Assembly: GCF_020966755.1 (NCBI RefSeq)
Contig: NZ_JAJKFT010000010.1
Span: forward strand, 3,126,720 to 3,190,719
Length of the DNA stretch: 64,000 bases
From: Blastopirellula sediminis
Lineage (GTDB): Bacteria > Planctomycetota > Planctomycetia > Pirellulales > Pirellulaceae
Direction of reading: 5' to 3'
This document shows positions 25,413-33,999 of the stretch, in pieces. The stretch's first letter is position 1. Each line of letters opens with the position of its first letter. The notes under the pieces are model-generated. The model ran no database searches. It saw only the letters and a list, made by a program, of their open reading frames with translations, and was not told where the DNA came from. The position numbers were made by a program, and so were the translations under genes.

Positions 25413-26981
25413 ATGCAAACGAGAGTCGACCGAAACGCCCCACTTTTTTTCGCTTTGTTCGCGCTCTGCGTGGTTCTCTCGTTAAACGTTTCTGCCGTAA
25501 ACGCTGCTGACTACGAGTTGGCGTTCTCAACGTATCTGGGTGGGAAGAACTGGGAGCACGCTCGCGACATTTGCGTCGATCAGGCCGGAAACGTTTATGT
25601 TGTCGGTGGGACCGTGTCGGATGATTTTCCTACGACCGAACAGGCGTTTCAACGTAAGCAAGACAAGACGGGAGACAAGGTCAGCAGCGGCGGGTATTGT
25701 GACGCGTTCGTCTGCAAGTTTAGTCCAGAAGGACGCTTGCTCTGGTCAACGCTGCTCGGCGGTCCAAACTATGATCGGGCGTATGCGGTCGAAGTTGGCG
25801 TCGATGGTTCTGTTTATGTCGCGGAGCGCGGCGGGCCAGGCTTTCCTGTCACCGAAGGAGCGTTTCAAACGACGTTCCAGGGGGCGAAGCAAAGCATCTA
25901 CGGCATGCAGAATGGCTTTGTTGTGAAGCTGAAACCGGATGGCAGCGACCTTGATTGGGCCGCCTATGTGGGAACGAACTGGCTATGTCGCGATTTGGCG
26001 ATCGATGAGACCGGCGACGTTTACTTGCCGCTCGACTTTATAGGAAGCGGTCCTATGCCGCCAGCTTCCTGGTTTGGCAGCGCGTATCAAAAGCAGCCTT
26101 CCGGCGGCGCTGAGGTTGGCGCTTTAAAAGTAGCCGGCGATGGCAAATCGGTTCTCTGGGCTACTTGGTTTGGAGGGTCAAAAGATGAAGTCGCCAATTG
26201 CGGTATTCGCGTTGATCCTGAGAAGAATGTCTTCTTAAACTTTACGACCGATTCACCCGATGTGCCGACGACCGACGGAGCGCACGATCGCACGCACCAT
26301 GGAAAGCATGATGCGTTCATCGCGAAACTTTCCCCGGATGGGAGGAAGTTGATCTACGGAACCTATTTTGGCGGCAGTGGTGAAGAAGAAGGAAACAGTA
26401 CTCACAATCTTGCCGTCGATTCCTCGGGTAACGCCTATCTGGCGACGTCAACGACTAGTCATGACTTGCCGGTAACGAGGGGAGCGTTTCAGGCGAAACA
26501 CGCCGGCGGAGAACGGGATGTCGTCGTGGCGAAGTTTTCCCCTGCCGGCGCGCTGATTGGATGTACGTATATCGGCGGTACTGCGAATGATGGGATCGAT
26601 GGCGTCGATTCCGACGATCAGGGGAACGTCTTTTTTACTGGCAGCACTTCGTCTCGCGACTTCCCCACGACGGACGGCGCATTGCAAGCGGAACTAAGCG
26701 TTCCAGACGATGCAATCCTGGTCGTCTTGTCCGCGGATTTCGCTCAGTTGAACTTCAGTACTTTGATGGGAGGATCAAACTACGACAGTGGTCGTTGCGG
26801 ATGTCTCGATCAGCAAGGAAATCTCTACGTTTCTGGATCGGTCAACGGGCCAGGCTGGCCGCTGAAGAACGCCTATCAACCGCAATTCGCCGGCGGCGGT
26901 GGTGGTCAAGAGTTGTGTTACAAAGGAGGCTGTTACGCTGGCGATGTGATTATCGCTAAGTTTCAAAAACGAAGCGAATAG
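25413..26981 (+). CDS. Exported SBBP-repeat beta-propeller protein
   Basis: 522 aa from ATG 25413, with GGGGAG just ahead and a signal peptide ending in VNAA. The rest is built from repeated blades with SBBP motifs: DICVDQAGNVYVVGGTVS, FPTTEQAFQ, DAFIAKLSPDGRKLIYGTYFG split into several blades, and FPTTDGALQ. At least six blades can be counted. SBBP proteins are extracellular propellers, probably used for adhesion or recognition. There is no catalytic signature. It is followed by a convergent dehydrogenase gene with only five bases between the two stop codons. Confidence 0.9.
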   Translation: MQTRVDRNAPLFFALFALCVVLSLNVSAVNAADYELAFSTYLGGKNWEHARDICVDQAGNVYVVGGTVSDDFPTTEQAFQRKQDKTGDKVSSGGYCDAFVCKFSPEGRLLWSTLLGGPNYDRAYAVEVGVDGSVYVAERGGPGFPVTEGAFQTTFQGAKQSIYGMQNGFVVKLKPDGSDLDWAAYVGTNWLCRDLAIDETGDVYLPLDFIGSGPMPPASWFGSAYQKQPSGGAEVGALKVAGDGKSVLWATWFGGSKDEVANCGIRVDPEKNVFLNFTTDSPDVPTTDGAHDRTHHGKHDAFIAKLSPDGRKLIYGTYFGGSGEEEGNSTHNLAVDSSGNAYLATSTTSHDLPVTRGAFQAKHAGGERDVVVAKFSPAGALIGCTYIGGTANDGIDGVDSDDQGNVFFTGSTSSRDFPTTDGALQAELSVPDDAILVVLSADFAQLNFSTLMGGSNYDSGRCGCLDQQGNLYVSGSVNGPGWPLKNAYQPQFAGGGGGQELCYKGGCYAGDVIIAKFQKRSE

Positions 26982-26986
26982 CTCGA

Positions 26987-27892
26987 TCAAGTCAACGCGG
27001 AAATGTTTGCTCGCACCGCATCGGCCGAACGCTGAAACGCCGCTTGCTCCTCTTCCGATAGCTTGGGCCGTAACACTCGGGTCACCCCTCCCCTGCCGAT
27101 CACGGCCGGCAAGGATAGGCAAACGTCGCGCACTTCTAAAAAGCCGTCGATCAATACGCTCACCGGCATTGTATGTTTCAGGTCATAGACGATGCTGTCG
27201 ACGATCGACATCGTCGCCAGCGCAATGCCGTAACTGGTGTGCCCTTTCAGCGTCGAGACGTCGTAGCCCATCGAGACTGTTTGGCGGAAGAGCTTGGCCG
27301 ACATGTCGCTAGGGTAGAACCGCTCGCCGCCGGTCATCGCCAGCGAGTGGGCGGCGAACTGGGTGTCGCCATGTTCTCCCAGGATGTAGGCCCGGATGTC
27401 GTCAGGATGAATGCCGAGTTCTGCGGATAGTAGAGCGCGGTAGCGGACGCTGTCGAGGAGCGTGCCGGTGCCGATCACCCGCTCCGGCGGATAGCCCGTC
27501 AGCTTGATCGCCGCATAGGTCAGTGCGTCGACCGGATTGCTGACCATGATCAGAATCGCGTCGGGACTGACGGTGGCCAGTTGCGGGAGCCAATCTTGGA
27601 GGATCGCGTAGTTTTCGATCGCCAGTTCGGTCCGCTTCCGCGTCGGGGAACCGTAGGGAACCGAGGCGGTGAAGATCAGGATGTCGGACCCGCCGGAGTC
27701 GGCGATCTGACCGGCCCGGATCCGCATGTTGCTGTTTTGCAGGGCGCTGGCGTTCGCCAAGTCGATCGCTTCCCCTTCGGCCTTCGCCAAATTGCGGTTC
27801 ACCAACAGCAGTTCCGCGGCGAGCGGATTGATGGTCGCGGCGAAGGCGATCGCCGAACCGACATGGCCTGTACCGACGATGGTGATTTTCAT
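26987..27892 (-). CDS. Lactate/malate dehydrogenase family protein with unusual specificity loop
   Basis: 301 aa. The NAD-binding Rossmann motif is VGTGHVGSA (6-14), D147/R150 lie in the TLLDSVRYR region, and the catalytic His is H174 in LGEHGD. The specificity loop that normally reads QKPGETR is PYGSPTRKRTEL (79-90), with no clear Gln or Arg at the substrate-selecting position, so lactate or malate cannot be assigned. It lies 27 bases downstream of the DUF6790-like membrane protein gene and is probably cotranscribed with it. Confidence 0.88.
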   Translation of the reverse strand: MKITIVGTGHVGSAIAFAATINPLAAELLLVNRNLAKAEGEAIDLANASALQNSNMRIRAGQIADSGGSDILIFTASVPYGSPTRKRTELAIENYAILQDWLPQLATVSPDAILIMVSNPVDALTYAAIKLTGYPPERVIGTGTLLDSVRYRALLSAELGIHPDDIRAYILGEHGDTQFAAHSLAMTGGERFYPSDMSAKLFRQTVSMGYDVSTLKGHTSYGIALATMSIVDSIVYDLKHTMPVSVLIDGFLEVRDVCLSLPAVIGRGGVTRVLRPKLSEEEQAAFQRSADAVRANISALT

Positions 27893-27919
27893 GGGTGCGA
27901 TCCTTCTGACGGAAACAGC

Positions 27920-28462
27920 TTAAGCGGGCGCCTCCGGGGCTACGGTCGATTGTCGAGTCGGCGCGGTCATTCGCCAACCTGCAAGAAAGAAAAAGCCGAT
28001 GATCGGCAGGAAAATGTCGGCCCAGAACATCGTGCCGGCGTTGCCAGGGGCGAAGTTGTGATTTGCGACCATCTGGTAAACGTGCCCCGCGGCCGCGCCC
28101 CACATGAAACAGGCCGGCCCCAAGTTGGCCGCCAATCGAAGACCGAAGTCAGGGCAAAACGCGAGCAACCCCACCAGGCCGAACCCCAGACTCGCAAAAC
28201 CAACCTCCAGCTGAAACGGACTATCGGCCCAGCCGATGAATCTGGCCGCGAACTCACCAAAGAAGACGTGCATCACGAAGTTGTAGATGTAGAAGAAGCC
28301 GACCGCACTGAGGCAGTAATAGGCGAGCAGCTTTTCAAAAACGACGTGCTTGGTCAGCGGTTTCGGCTGCCGGGAAAGCGAGATGGCCGAACAGATCAGC
28401 CCGACCACAAGGAACGTGATCGGGTAGTTGCTCAGCACCAGCCGCAGAATCGTTTCAATCAT
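27920..28462 (-). CDS. DUF6790-like polytopic membrane protein
   Basis: 180 aa from ATG 28462 (MIETILRLVLSNYPITF). Five hydrophobic segments are visible, including ITFLVVGLICSAISL, LLAYYCLSAVGFFYIYNF, VGFASLGFGLVGLLAF, ACFMWGAAAGHVY and IFLPIIGFFFLAGW. The motif WGAAAGHVYQM and the overall layout resemble DUF6790; this is recognition by pattern and could be another small membrane family. It is first in a two-gene unit with the dehydrogenase. The function is unknown. Confidence 0.75.
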   Translation of the reverse strand: MIETILRLVLSNYPITFLVVGLICSAISLSRQPKPLTKHVVFEKLLAYYCLSAVGFFYIYNFVMHVFFGEFAARFIGWADSPFQLEVGFASLGFGLVGLLAFCPDFGLRLAANLGPACFMWGAAAGHVYQMVANHNFAPGNAGTMFWADIFLPIIGFFFLAGWRMTAPTRQSTVAPEAPA

Positions 28463-28621
28463 GTGCTCGATCCATTTCGCTTCACGAGAAATGTCCCTGA
28501 GGGGCGGGAAGTTGCATTTTGATTTCGGAAATGGCGGATTGACGCTCAGTTTCCGAGGTTGTCGAGGCAATTAAAGATACGACGCCCTTGAAGCGAACGT
28601 CGGACATATTAAGGAGCTGTG

Positions 28622-28687
28622 ATGGGTATTCCGCGGTACCCCAAATTAGGAGCGTATACTTGTTGCGTCGGATCGCTCGCCAAGTAA
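28622..28687 (+). CDS. Candidate 21-residue leader peptide upstream of the PIN-like gene
   Basis: An ATG at 28622 follows a perfect AAGGAG (28611-28616) at a 5-base spacing and opens a 21-codon frame (MGIPRYPKLG..., containing two adjacent Cys) ending in TAA at 28687. It ends 29 bases before the start of the PIN-like gene, which itself has a poor Shine-Dalgarno sequence. That arrangement suggests a translated leader or a coupled microprotein. A chance match is possible, and there is no homology support. Confidence 0.4.
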   Translation: MGIPRYPKLGAYTCCVGSLAK

Positions 28688-28716
28688 TCTCAAACGCCAG
28701 ATCGCTCTCTCCGCCC

Positions 28717-29322
28717 ATGAAGACCAACTATCTCTTGATCGACTACGAAAATGTGCAGCCGAGGACGTTGGCGCTATTGAATGGAGTATCGCCGCTGAAG
28801 GTCCGCATATTTCTCGGCGAGCAGCAGTCGAAAGTGCCGCTGGAATTCGCGAAGGAACTTCAGCAGCTTGGCCCTGACGCAGAATACGTTCAGATTTCGG
28901 GCAGTGGCGCCAACGCCGTGGATTTCCATATCGCATTCACCATTGGCGAGCTCTCACAGGTCGATCCCGAGGGACGCTTTTATGTGATCTCGAAGGACAC
29001 CGGATACGATCCCCTGATCCCGTTCGCGAGGAAGAAAGGGATCCACGTCCATCGCAGCTGCGACATCGAGGATCTGCCAATGCTGAAGCAAGCCAGCGCG
29101 AAGGCTCGCTCTGATAAGATCGCGGTGATCGTCGAAAACTTGACCCCGCGCGGCGAATCTCGCCCGAAGAAGGTCAAAACGCTCTCCAGCACGATCAACT
29201 CGCTGTTTGAAAAGCGGCTGTCGAATACGGATCTCGTGAAGCTGATCGCGTCGCTCGAAAAAGAGGGACACATCTCCGTCGATGGGGAAAGCGTCAGCTA
29301 CCCCGCGCAGCCGACGACCTAG
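28717..29322 (+). CDS. PIN-like domain protein
   Basis: 201 aa from ATG 28717. The N-terminal two-thirds has a PIN/NYN-like layout: YLLIDYENVQ (Asp and Asn at the first strand), RIFLGEQQ, VDFHIAFTIGELS (a conserved Asp) and FYVISKDTGYDPLI with DTGYD. These acidic residues could form a metal-dependent nuclease site. The C-terminal 50 residues form a basic linker (RPKKVKTL) and a small helical domain. The start has only a weak ribosome site. A candidate leader peptide precedes it. No antitoxin partner is adjacent. The target is unknown. Confidence 0.78.
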   Translation: MKTNYLLIDYENVQPRTLALLNGVSPLKVRIFLGEQQSKVPLEFAKELQQLGPDAEYVQISGSGANAVDFHIAFTIGELSQVDPEGRFYVISKDTGYDPLIPFARKKGIHVHRSCDIEDLPMLKQASAKARSDKIAVIVENLTPRGESRPKKVKTLSSTINSLFEKRLSNTDLVKLIASLEKEGHISVDGESVSYPAQPTT

Positions 29323-29378
29323 TGCATCGACCGTTAAGCGGCGCATCGGCTGGCCCACCGCCAACGCGCCGCGATTGG

Positions 29379-29900
29379 CTAAATCAGGTCGACCTTCCGC
29401 TTTTGCCGGCGCGACTTGCGTTGGCATTCCAGGCACGTGCCGTTGACGATGAACTTGTGCCCGCTGACGCGGAAGCCATGTTCACGCGCGACGGCGTCAC
29501 GCAAGCGGATCAGCTCTTCGCTGTGAAATTCCGACAGGTCGCCGCACTGGGTGCAGTAGAGGTGGTCGTGGTCGGGGTAGCCGTAATCGTGTTCGTAGAC
29601 CGCCCGGCCGCCGATGTCCATCTTCCGCAGCAGTCCGGCTTCGACCAGTTCGTTCAACGTGCGATAGACGGTCGGCCGGCTCACCCGTTTGGGGCCGGCG
29701 TCACGCTGGGCGAGTTCTTCGATCAGCGCGTCGGCGTCGAAGTGTTCGTGCTTGGAGAAGACATGCTCAACCAGAATGCGACGAGGCTGCGTAATCCGCT
29801 TCCCTTTGGCCTGAAGATACTCTTCAAAGCGTTCCATCGGGGGAAGCGCGACGTCTACGCTGGTCAAAGCGTACGATTCGCTGGTGGGGGACTGCGACAT
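29379..29900 (-). CDS. Fur-family metal-dependent transcriptional regulator
   Basis: 173 aa from ATG 29900 (MSQSPTSES). A DNA-binding winged helix is visible (KRITQPRRILVEHVF; SRPTVYRTLNELVEAGLL), followed by the metal/dimer half with HDHLYCTQCGDL and a second Cys pair GTCLEC, which form the structural zinc site. It could be Fur, Zur or PerR type; sequence alone does not decide. The first 25 residues are longer than usual. It is monocistronic and convergent with the PIN-like gene. Confidence 0.94.
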   Translation of the reverse strand: MSQSPTSESYALTSVDVALPPMERFEEYLQAKGKRITQPRRILVEHVFSKHEHFDADALIEELAQRDAGPKRVSRPTVYRTLNELVEAGLLRKMDIGGRAVYEHDYGYPDHDHLYCTQCGDLSEFHSEELIRLRDAVAREHGFRVSGHKFIVNGTCLECQRKSRRQKRKVDLI

Positions 29901-30070
29901 GATGGTCTCGATTTGCGGTGGCGTTGCTAGCGAGCTTGTTGAGACAGTTTCACAACAAGCAATCTCGTTTAGCAGCACATAGTTACGTGAACGGGGTCTA
30001 TGGGTAGTCTCAATAACGATTGTAGACCTGCGGCCGAGTTTTGCAAAGGCAACTCAGGCCCTGAGCGCGC

Positions 30071-30104
30071 AAAAAAACCGGCGTGACTTCCAAGTCGCGC
30101 CGGT
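30071..30104 (-). terminator. Terminator of the FlgM gene
   Basis: On the minus strand, accggcgcgactt pairs with aagtcacgccggt (one mismatch) around a 2-base loop and is followed by seven T. It lies about 60 bases past the stop. Confidence 0.88.
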
Positions 30105-30162
30105 CAGGAGACGTTAAGCGAGCGGTCCGGGGGGGACCGAAAGTTCAGCGATTTGCTGCGGA

Positions 30163-30444
30163 TTAGCCGAATTCGTCCAGCAGACGTTCCAGAGCGATGT
30201 CGAGCTTGTCATCACTAAAGTACGTGCCGTCGGCGATTTGCGCCTTGATCTGGGCGACTTTGTCGGCGCGGATATCGGGCGTTTCCCGAACGCGGCTGAC
30301 AATGTCGGCTTCGGCCGAAATGTCGAGCGAATCGACCGTGTCGAAGCGCGACGTCGGTTCCAGCGTCTGCGTAGCGCCACCGGCTCGGTGGGGACCGCTG
30401 ATCGACTGAGCACCGTGCAAACTAGTTGGGCCGTTGATGTACAT
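30163..30444 (-). CDS. flgM: FlgM-like anti-sigma-28 factor
   Basis: 93 aa from ATG 30444 (MYINGPTSLHG). The C-terminal half carries the FlgM pattern: SLDISAEADIVSRVRE, then PDIRADKVAQIKAQIADGTYFSDD split by turn residues, and a final amphipathic helix LDIALERLLDEF. FlgM binds and holds sigma-28 until the flagellar hook is complete. The first 40 residues are disordered-looking, as expected. No flagellar gene is nearby, so it is an orphan here. Confidence 0.85.
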   Translation of the reverse strand: MYINGPTSLHGAQSISGPHRAGGATQTLEPTSRFDTVDSLDISAEADIVSRVRETPDIRADKVAQIKAQIADGTYFSDDKLDIALERLLDEFG

Positions 30445-31453
30445 ATAGCTTTTCCTACTCCCTTTTGGGCGCTGTGGAACCATAGGCCGCGTTTGCGGGC
30501 GACGGCTTCAAGTCCCGTTTCGTCCAGGCGATATTGACCGGAAAGTTGGAGGCCCCAGCTGGTCATTTGCCTGGGGAGCCAGGCAGTGACTGCTTCCGTA
30601 CCTCAAAAATATAGTTCAAAGCTTGCCGCTGAGCGCCGCTTTCCGTGTCTAGCCGACAATCCGTGCGAAGCATCTGACTTCGCGGCTCGAGAATAGCGTA
30701 AGCACTACTCTCATCGACATGCTAGCACCGGCGTTTCATTGCAAATGGTTGGATTCTTGTTGTAACAGCTCGCGGGGAGGCTGCCGGCTGGCGAAAGTTT
30801 GTCGCCTTTCGGCATCACGTCGAACAAACGCCGCACCAGGTGCGGTTTCGCGGCGACGTCGCCGCTTGTTCATTTGTTCAGTTGCCCTGTCGTAACTGTT
30901 ACGTCCCGACCCCAAACCCTGTTCGCGAATTTGGCGCCAAACGCTTTGAACCGATTATGCCGGTCGCCGTTTATAGGAAATGCCGCTCCGCGAATCAACG
31001 TCAACTGCGACCGACGCTCGGGAGGACTTGAGACGATTCTGCCGGCTATGACGAAAAAGTTTTCACGTCGTAGAGAATCTGCGTAAGTTGCGGTCTGTCG
31101 GGATATCTCCGGCCTTCCCAAGTGTCACGCGGCTAGCTTGCGCGCAGCCAGCAAAAAAACTTTCCAAAATTCTCGACCCTGTGTAGCAGTTGGGGATGCC
31201 GAGCCCCAATTTTTTCTGCAATCGCTTCCAACGCGATTGTCAACTTTACAATGACCCGTCTACACGAAGGTCGATTGCAGCTGGGGGTGTGGTTCGCCGC
31301 AAAGGCGGCGGCCAAAACGGAAAGGTCGAACCCTTTTCGTCTGCGAAACGTCCAATAGTTAGATGCGGACGTTAACCATTCAGCGGTGAAGGATCATCGC
31401 CTCCCAAGCTACAGGGATTCGTAGCGGACTTCCTTTGTTGAGGAGTTCGCAAC
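30445..31453. other. About 1-kb gene-free region with a candidate branched RNA structure
   Basis: No gene with sensible composition was found on either strand. The left end contains the flgM leader. At 30822-30871 three stems form a three-way junction: gaacaa/ttgttc outside, ccgcac/gtgcgg and gcggcg/cgccgc inside. The region to about 31440 is mixed, with the ribosome site of the next gene at its right end. Both flanking genes are transcribed outwards, so promoters are expected. Confidence 0.5.
30553..30585 (-). promoter_or_regulatory. Two mutually exclusive hairpins in the flgM leader
   Basis: On the minus strand, 110-140 bases upstream of flgM, two stems compete: ccccag (30553-30558) with ctgggg (30571-30576), and tgcctgg (30568-30574) with ccaggca (30579-30585). 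Both cannot form together, as in an attenuator. Transcription through the region is assumed, not shown. Confidence 0.3.
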
Positions 31454-31681
31454 ATGGACGAACCTCTTATTGATCAGCTTCAGATTCGTCTTCTCGATAA
31501 CCGGACGGGTGAAGAGCTTTTGGTTGGACTAGGTCCATACCTGGAGTTCGTGCACGATCTGGACGCCGAGTTGAACGAACTACGCCACGCATGGCGTCAT
31601 TTTGAAACCGAACGGTCGCTATCGCGTCCTTTCGAACGCCGCTCCGCCGCCTTGGGCGAAGCGACCAACGATACCTTCTAA
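31454..31681 (+). CDS. Small acidic protein of unknown function (75 aa)
   Basis: ATG 31454 follows GAGGAG at a good distance. The protein starts MDEPLIDQLQIRLLDNRTGEE split by charged positions, has a central helix LEFVHDLDAELNELRH, and ends in a basic/polar tail. There is no signal peptide, transmembrane segment or known motif. A strong terminator follows. It is a credible real gene because of its ribosome site and terminator; the function is not recognised. Confidence 0.65.
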   Translation: MDEPLIDQLQIRLLDNRTGEELLVGLGPYLEFVHDLDAELNELRHAWRHFETERSLSRPFERRSAALGEATNDTF

Positions 31682-31703
31682 ACCTAACCAAGAAACTCTG
31701 CGT

Positions 31704-33902
31704 CTAACGCGGAGCCGTCAGATAGGGGACGATCGAACTTCGATCGTCCCCATTTTTTTGCGCTTCCGCCGCTCCGCGAGCCGCATAGGCCCCTTTCACC
31801 AGCGGCAACCCTTCGGCCGGCTCTCCCAGGACCAGCGCCGATTGCGGCGCCGCCAAAGCCAGCAGCGCCGGCAAATCGCCATATTTGGCTCCGCCGGGGA
31901 TGAACGACGCATCGCGGAAATCGAGCAGCTTGGCGAAACGGAAGCCGCCGGTCGCGATCACCGCGCGATCGAAGAGGGCCGGGTCTTCGGCCCGAGCCGC
32001 CGCCGCGATCACGCCGCAGTTGCCGACGCCGACCAGGTCGACATACTTGGCCGCGCGCTCATGCCCTCGCAAAAAGGCGCCGACCGCCAGCACATCGGCG
32101 ACTCGATCGGCGAACAGCGTCCGGTTGTAACCATAGGTATAGCCGGCGAACTCCCGCGGGTTCTCCACGATCGGATTCAACTCCTCAACGCCGAATTCTC
32201 CTTGTCCCAGCAGATCGACGCCGACGACCGACGTTCCCTTCTCAACCAGCTGTTTCACCATCGGCGTCAGGTTGCCGTCGGCGCCATAGAGGCCCCCCTT
32301 CCCTGCCGGCGATAGCCACAGAACCGCCTGGCTGTTCCATTTCTCCGGATAGAGGAAGACGATCGGCAACTCGGTCTGCTGATCGCTGCCGGCGTTCTTC
32401 CGTAACAGTCCAGTGATCTGCAGGTAACCCTCCTTCGCCGTCTTGTCGGTCACTTCCAGTTGCAGCGCGTCGAAGGTCGGCGTCTTCGCGCCGATCAGCG
32501 ACTTCCAGGCCCCGCCGACCACTTCCTGGAACTTGGCGAAGCTCGCTTCGTCGGTCGGCGTGAGCGCGGCGATCGCCTTGTCTGATTCGGTCTTCATGTC
32601 GTGCAGTAGCTTCCGCTCGTAGTCTTCCGAGCCAGCCTCCGGACGTGGATGCTGATCGTCCCAGACGGTCAGCTGGTCTTTCGTCAGCAGCGTGTAGTCG
32701 TGCTCGACGATCGGCGCTTTGATTCCGAGTCCAAAGGCGCGGCTGAAGATGTCGTACATCGGCGCTCGAGCGACGTTGTTGTAGTTGTGCGGAAAGTGGA
32801 CGGCCGCGTGCAGCGAGACGTTCTTCGGAGCGCCGAGCTCTTCGTACAGCTTCTTCAGTTCGGGGAATCCCTTCGTCGCCATCTCCTTCGTCCAGTCGTC
32901 GGCCGCAGTCATCCCTTGCAGCTTCGGAGCGAACAGCGCCGCGAACTCGACGTTGCCGGTATCGATCCGCAGCATCGAGCAGTTCTCGCAGGTGCAGCCG
33001 CCTTGCATCGACGTCGAGACCATCACCGCCGGATACGAGGTAACAATGCGCGGATCGAGGGCCGCCAAGATCATGGTCTGCGTGCCGCCGCCGCTGGAAC
33101 CGGTGACGCCGAGACGCTTCTGATCGACGTCGGGGAGCGACTCGAGGAAGTCGAGCGCACGGATCGAGTTCCAGGTTTGCAGTCCCATGATCGACTGCAG
33201 GTTCGCTTCGGCTTGCGGGCTGAACATCCCCCAGTTCTCGGTCGTGTTCATCTCAGGTCGCTGCTTGGCGAAGCCATGGGCCAGTTCACGCGAGAGCTGC
33301 ACGCTGTCGGCGTAGCCGATCATGTCATACAGGAAGGCGACGCAACCCATGCGAGCTAATTGCACGCAGCGAGCTTGCAGCGGCGATCGGCCCCCTTCTT
33401 CAAAGCGTTCGCTGCCGCCGACCAGATCCTGCAGGATTCCCTCGGCGCCGCGGTCGTAGAAGCGACCGTCAGGCCAATGTCCGTGCGGACAGAGAACGGC
33501 CGGCACTGGGCCTTTGGCGTTCTTCGGGCGATAGAGACTGCCGGTAACGTAGAAGCCCGGCAGACTTTCAAAGTAAACCTTCTCGACCGTGTAGTCGTCG
33601 AACTCCAACTTGCCATGGACGACCGCGTTGAGCGGAGTCTTCGCCGGTTGCGGCCAGATGCCCAGGGCGACGCTCAGTTGCCGTTTCACCTCTTCGGCGC
33701 GAGCAGGCCACTGATCTTTCGCCGGAGGATTGAACGGAAAGTAGCCGTTCAGGTCTTTCGGCGGAGCGAGCCGATAATCGGCCGGCTTCGCCTCGGGGGC
33801 GAGCGCCTTGGGGGTTTGCGGCTCTTTCGGTGAGTCAGCCCACAAATTCGTGGCGATCGACAGCAACGATAGCGATACAATTACGGCGGAGAATCGAAAC
33901 AT
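31704..33902 (-). CDS. Exported alpha/beta-hydrolase, acetylxylan-esterase-like
   Basis: 732 aa from ATG 33902, which begins a signal peptide (MFRFSAVIVSLSLLSIATN). The open frame extends to 34112 but is not signal-like. The alpha/beta hydrolase domain shows VPAVLCPHGHWPDGR (oxyanion side) and the nucleophile elbow GVTGSSGGGTQT. Later sequence (about 500-720) looks like a second, partly degenerate hydrolase-like half containing VVGVDLLGQGEFG. It probably removes acetyl or other acyl groups from polysaccharide; the family is common in planctomycetes. The substrate is not determined. Confidence 0.84.
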   Translation of the reverse strand: MFRFSAVIVSLSLLSIATNLWADSPKEPQTPKALAPEAKPADYRLAPPKDLNGYFPFNPPAKDQWPARAEEVKRQLSVALGIWPQPAKTPLNAVVHGKLEFDDYTVEKVYFESLPGFYVTGSLYRPKNAKGPVPAVLCPHGHWPDGRFYDRGAEGILQDLVGGSERFEEGGRSPLQARCVQLARMGCVAFLYDMIGYADSVQLSRELAHGFAKQRPEMNTTENWGMFSPQAEANLQSIMGLQTWNSIRALDFLESLPDVDQKRLGVTGSSGGGTQTMILAALDPRIVTSYPAVMVSTSMQGGCTCENCSMLRIDTGNVEFAALFAPKLQGMTAADDWTKEMATKGFPELKKLYEELGAPKNVSLHAAVHFPHNYNNVARAPMYDIFSRAFGLGIKAPIVEHDYTLLTKDQLTVWDDQHPRPEAGSEDYERKLLHDMKTESDKAIAALTPTDEASFAKFQEVVGGAWKSLIGAKTPTFDALQLEVTDKTAKEGYLQITGLLRKNAGSDQQTELPIVFLYPEKWNSQAVLWLSPAGKGGLYGADGNLTPMVKQLVEKGTSVVGVDLLGQGEFGVEELNPIVENPREFAGYTYGYNRTLFADRVADVLAVGAFLRGHERAAKYVDLVGVGNCGVIAAAARAEDPALFDRAVIATGGFRFAKLLDFRDASFIPGGAKYGDLPALLALAAPQSALVLGEPAEGLPLVKGAYAARGAAEAQKNGDDRSSIVPYLTAPR
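31725..31759 (+). terminator. Terminator of the 75-aa gene, lying inside the 3' end of a convergent gene
   Basis: The stem ggggacgatcgaa (31725-31737) pairs with its near-perfect complement ending at 31751 and is followed by seven T. It overlaps the last coding bases of the esterase gene on the other strand. Confidence 0.85.
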
Positions 33903-33999
33903 GCGGCGAATCCTGGCGAAGTCGAAAAGCGGTGGGAGTCGATAAGAGAGAGGAAGGACGCGCGACGCAGATGGTCGCACGCGGAGGCTAACTAACAAG

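Noticed and set aside
28717-29322. PIN-like gene as half of a toxin-antitoxin pair
   Set aside because: No small antitoxin-like gene with a DNA-binding motif is adjacent; the candidate leader peptide is too short to count as one.
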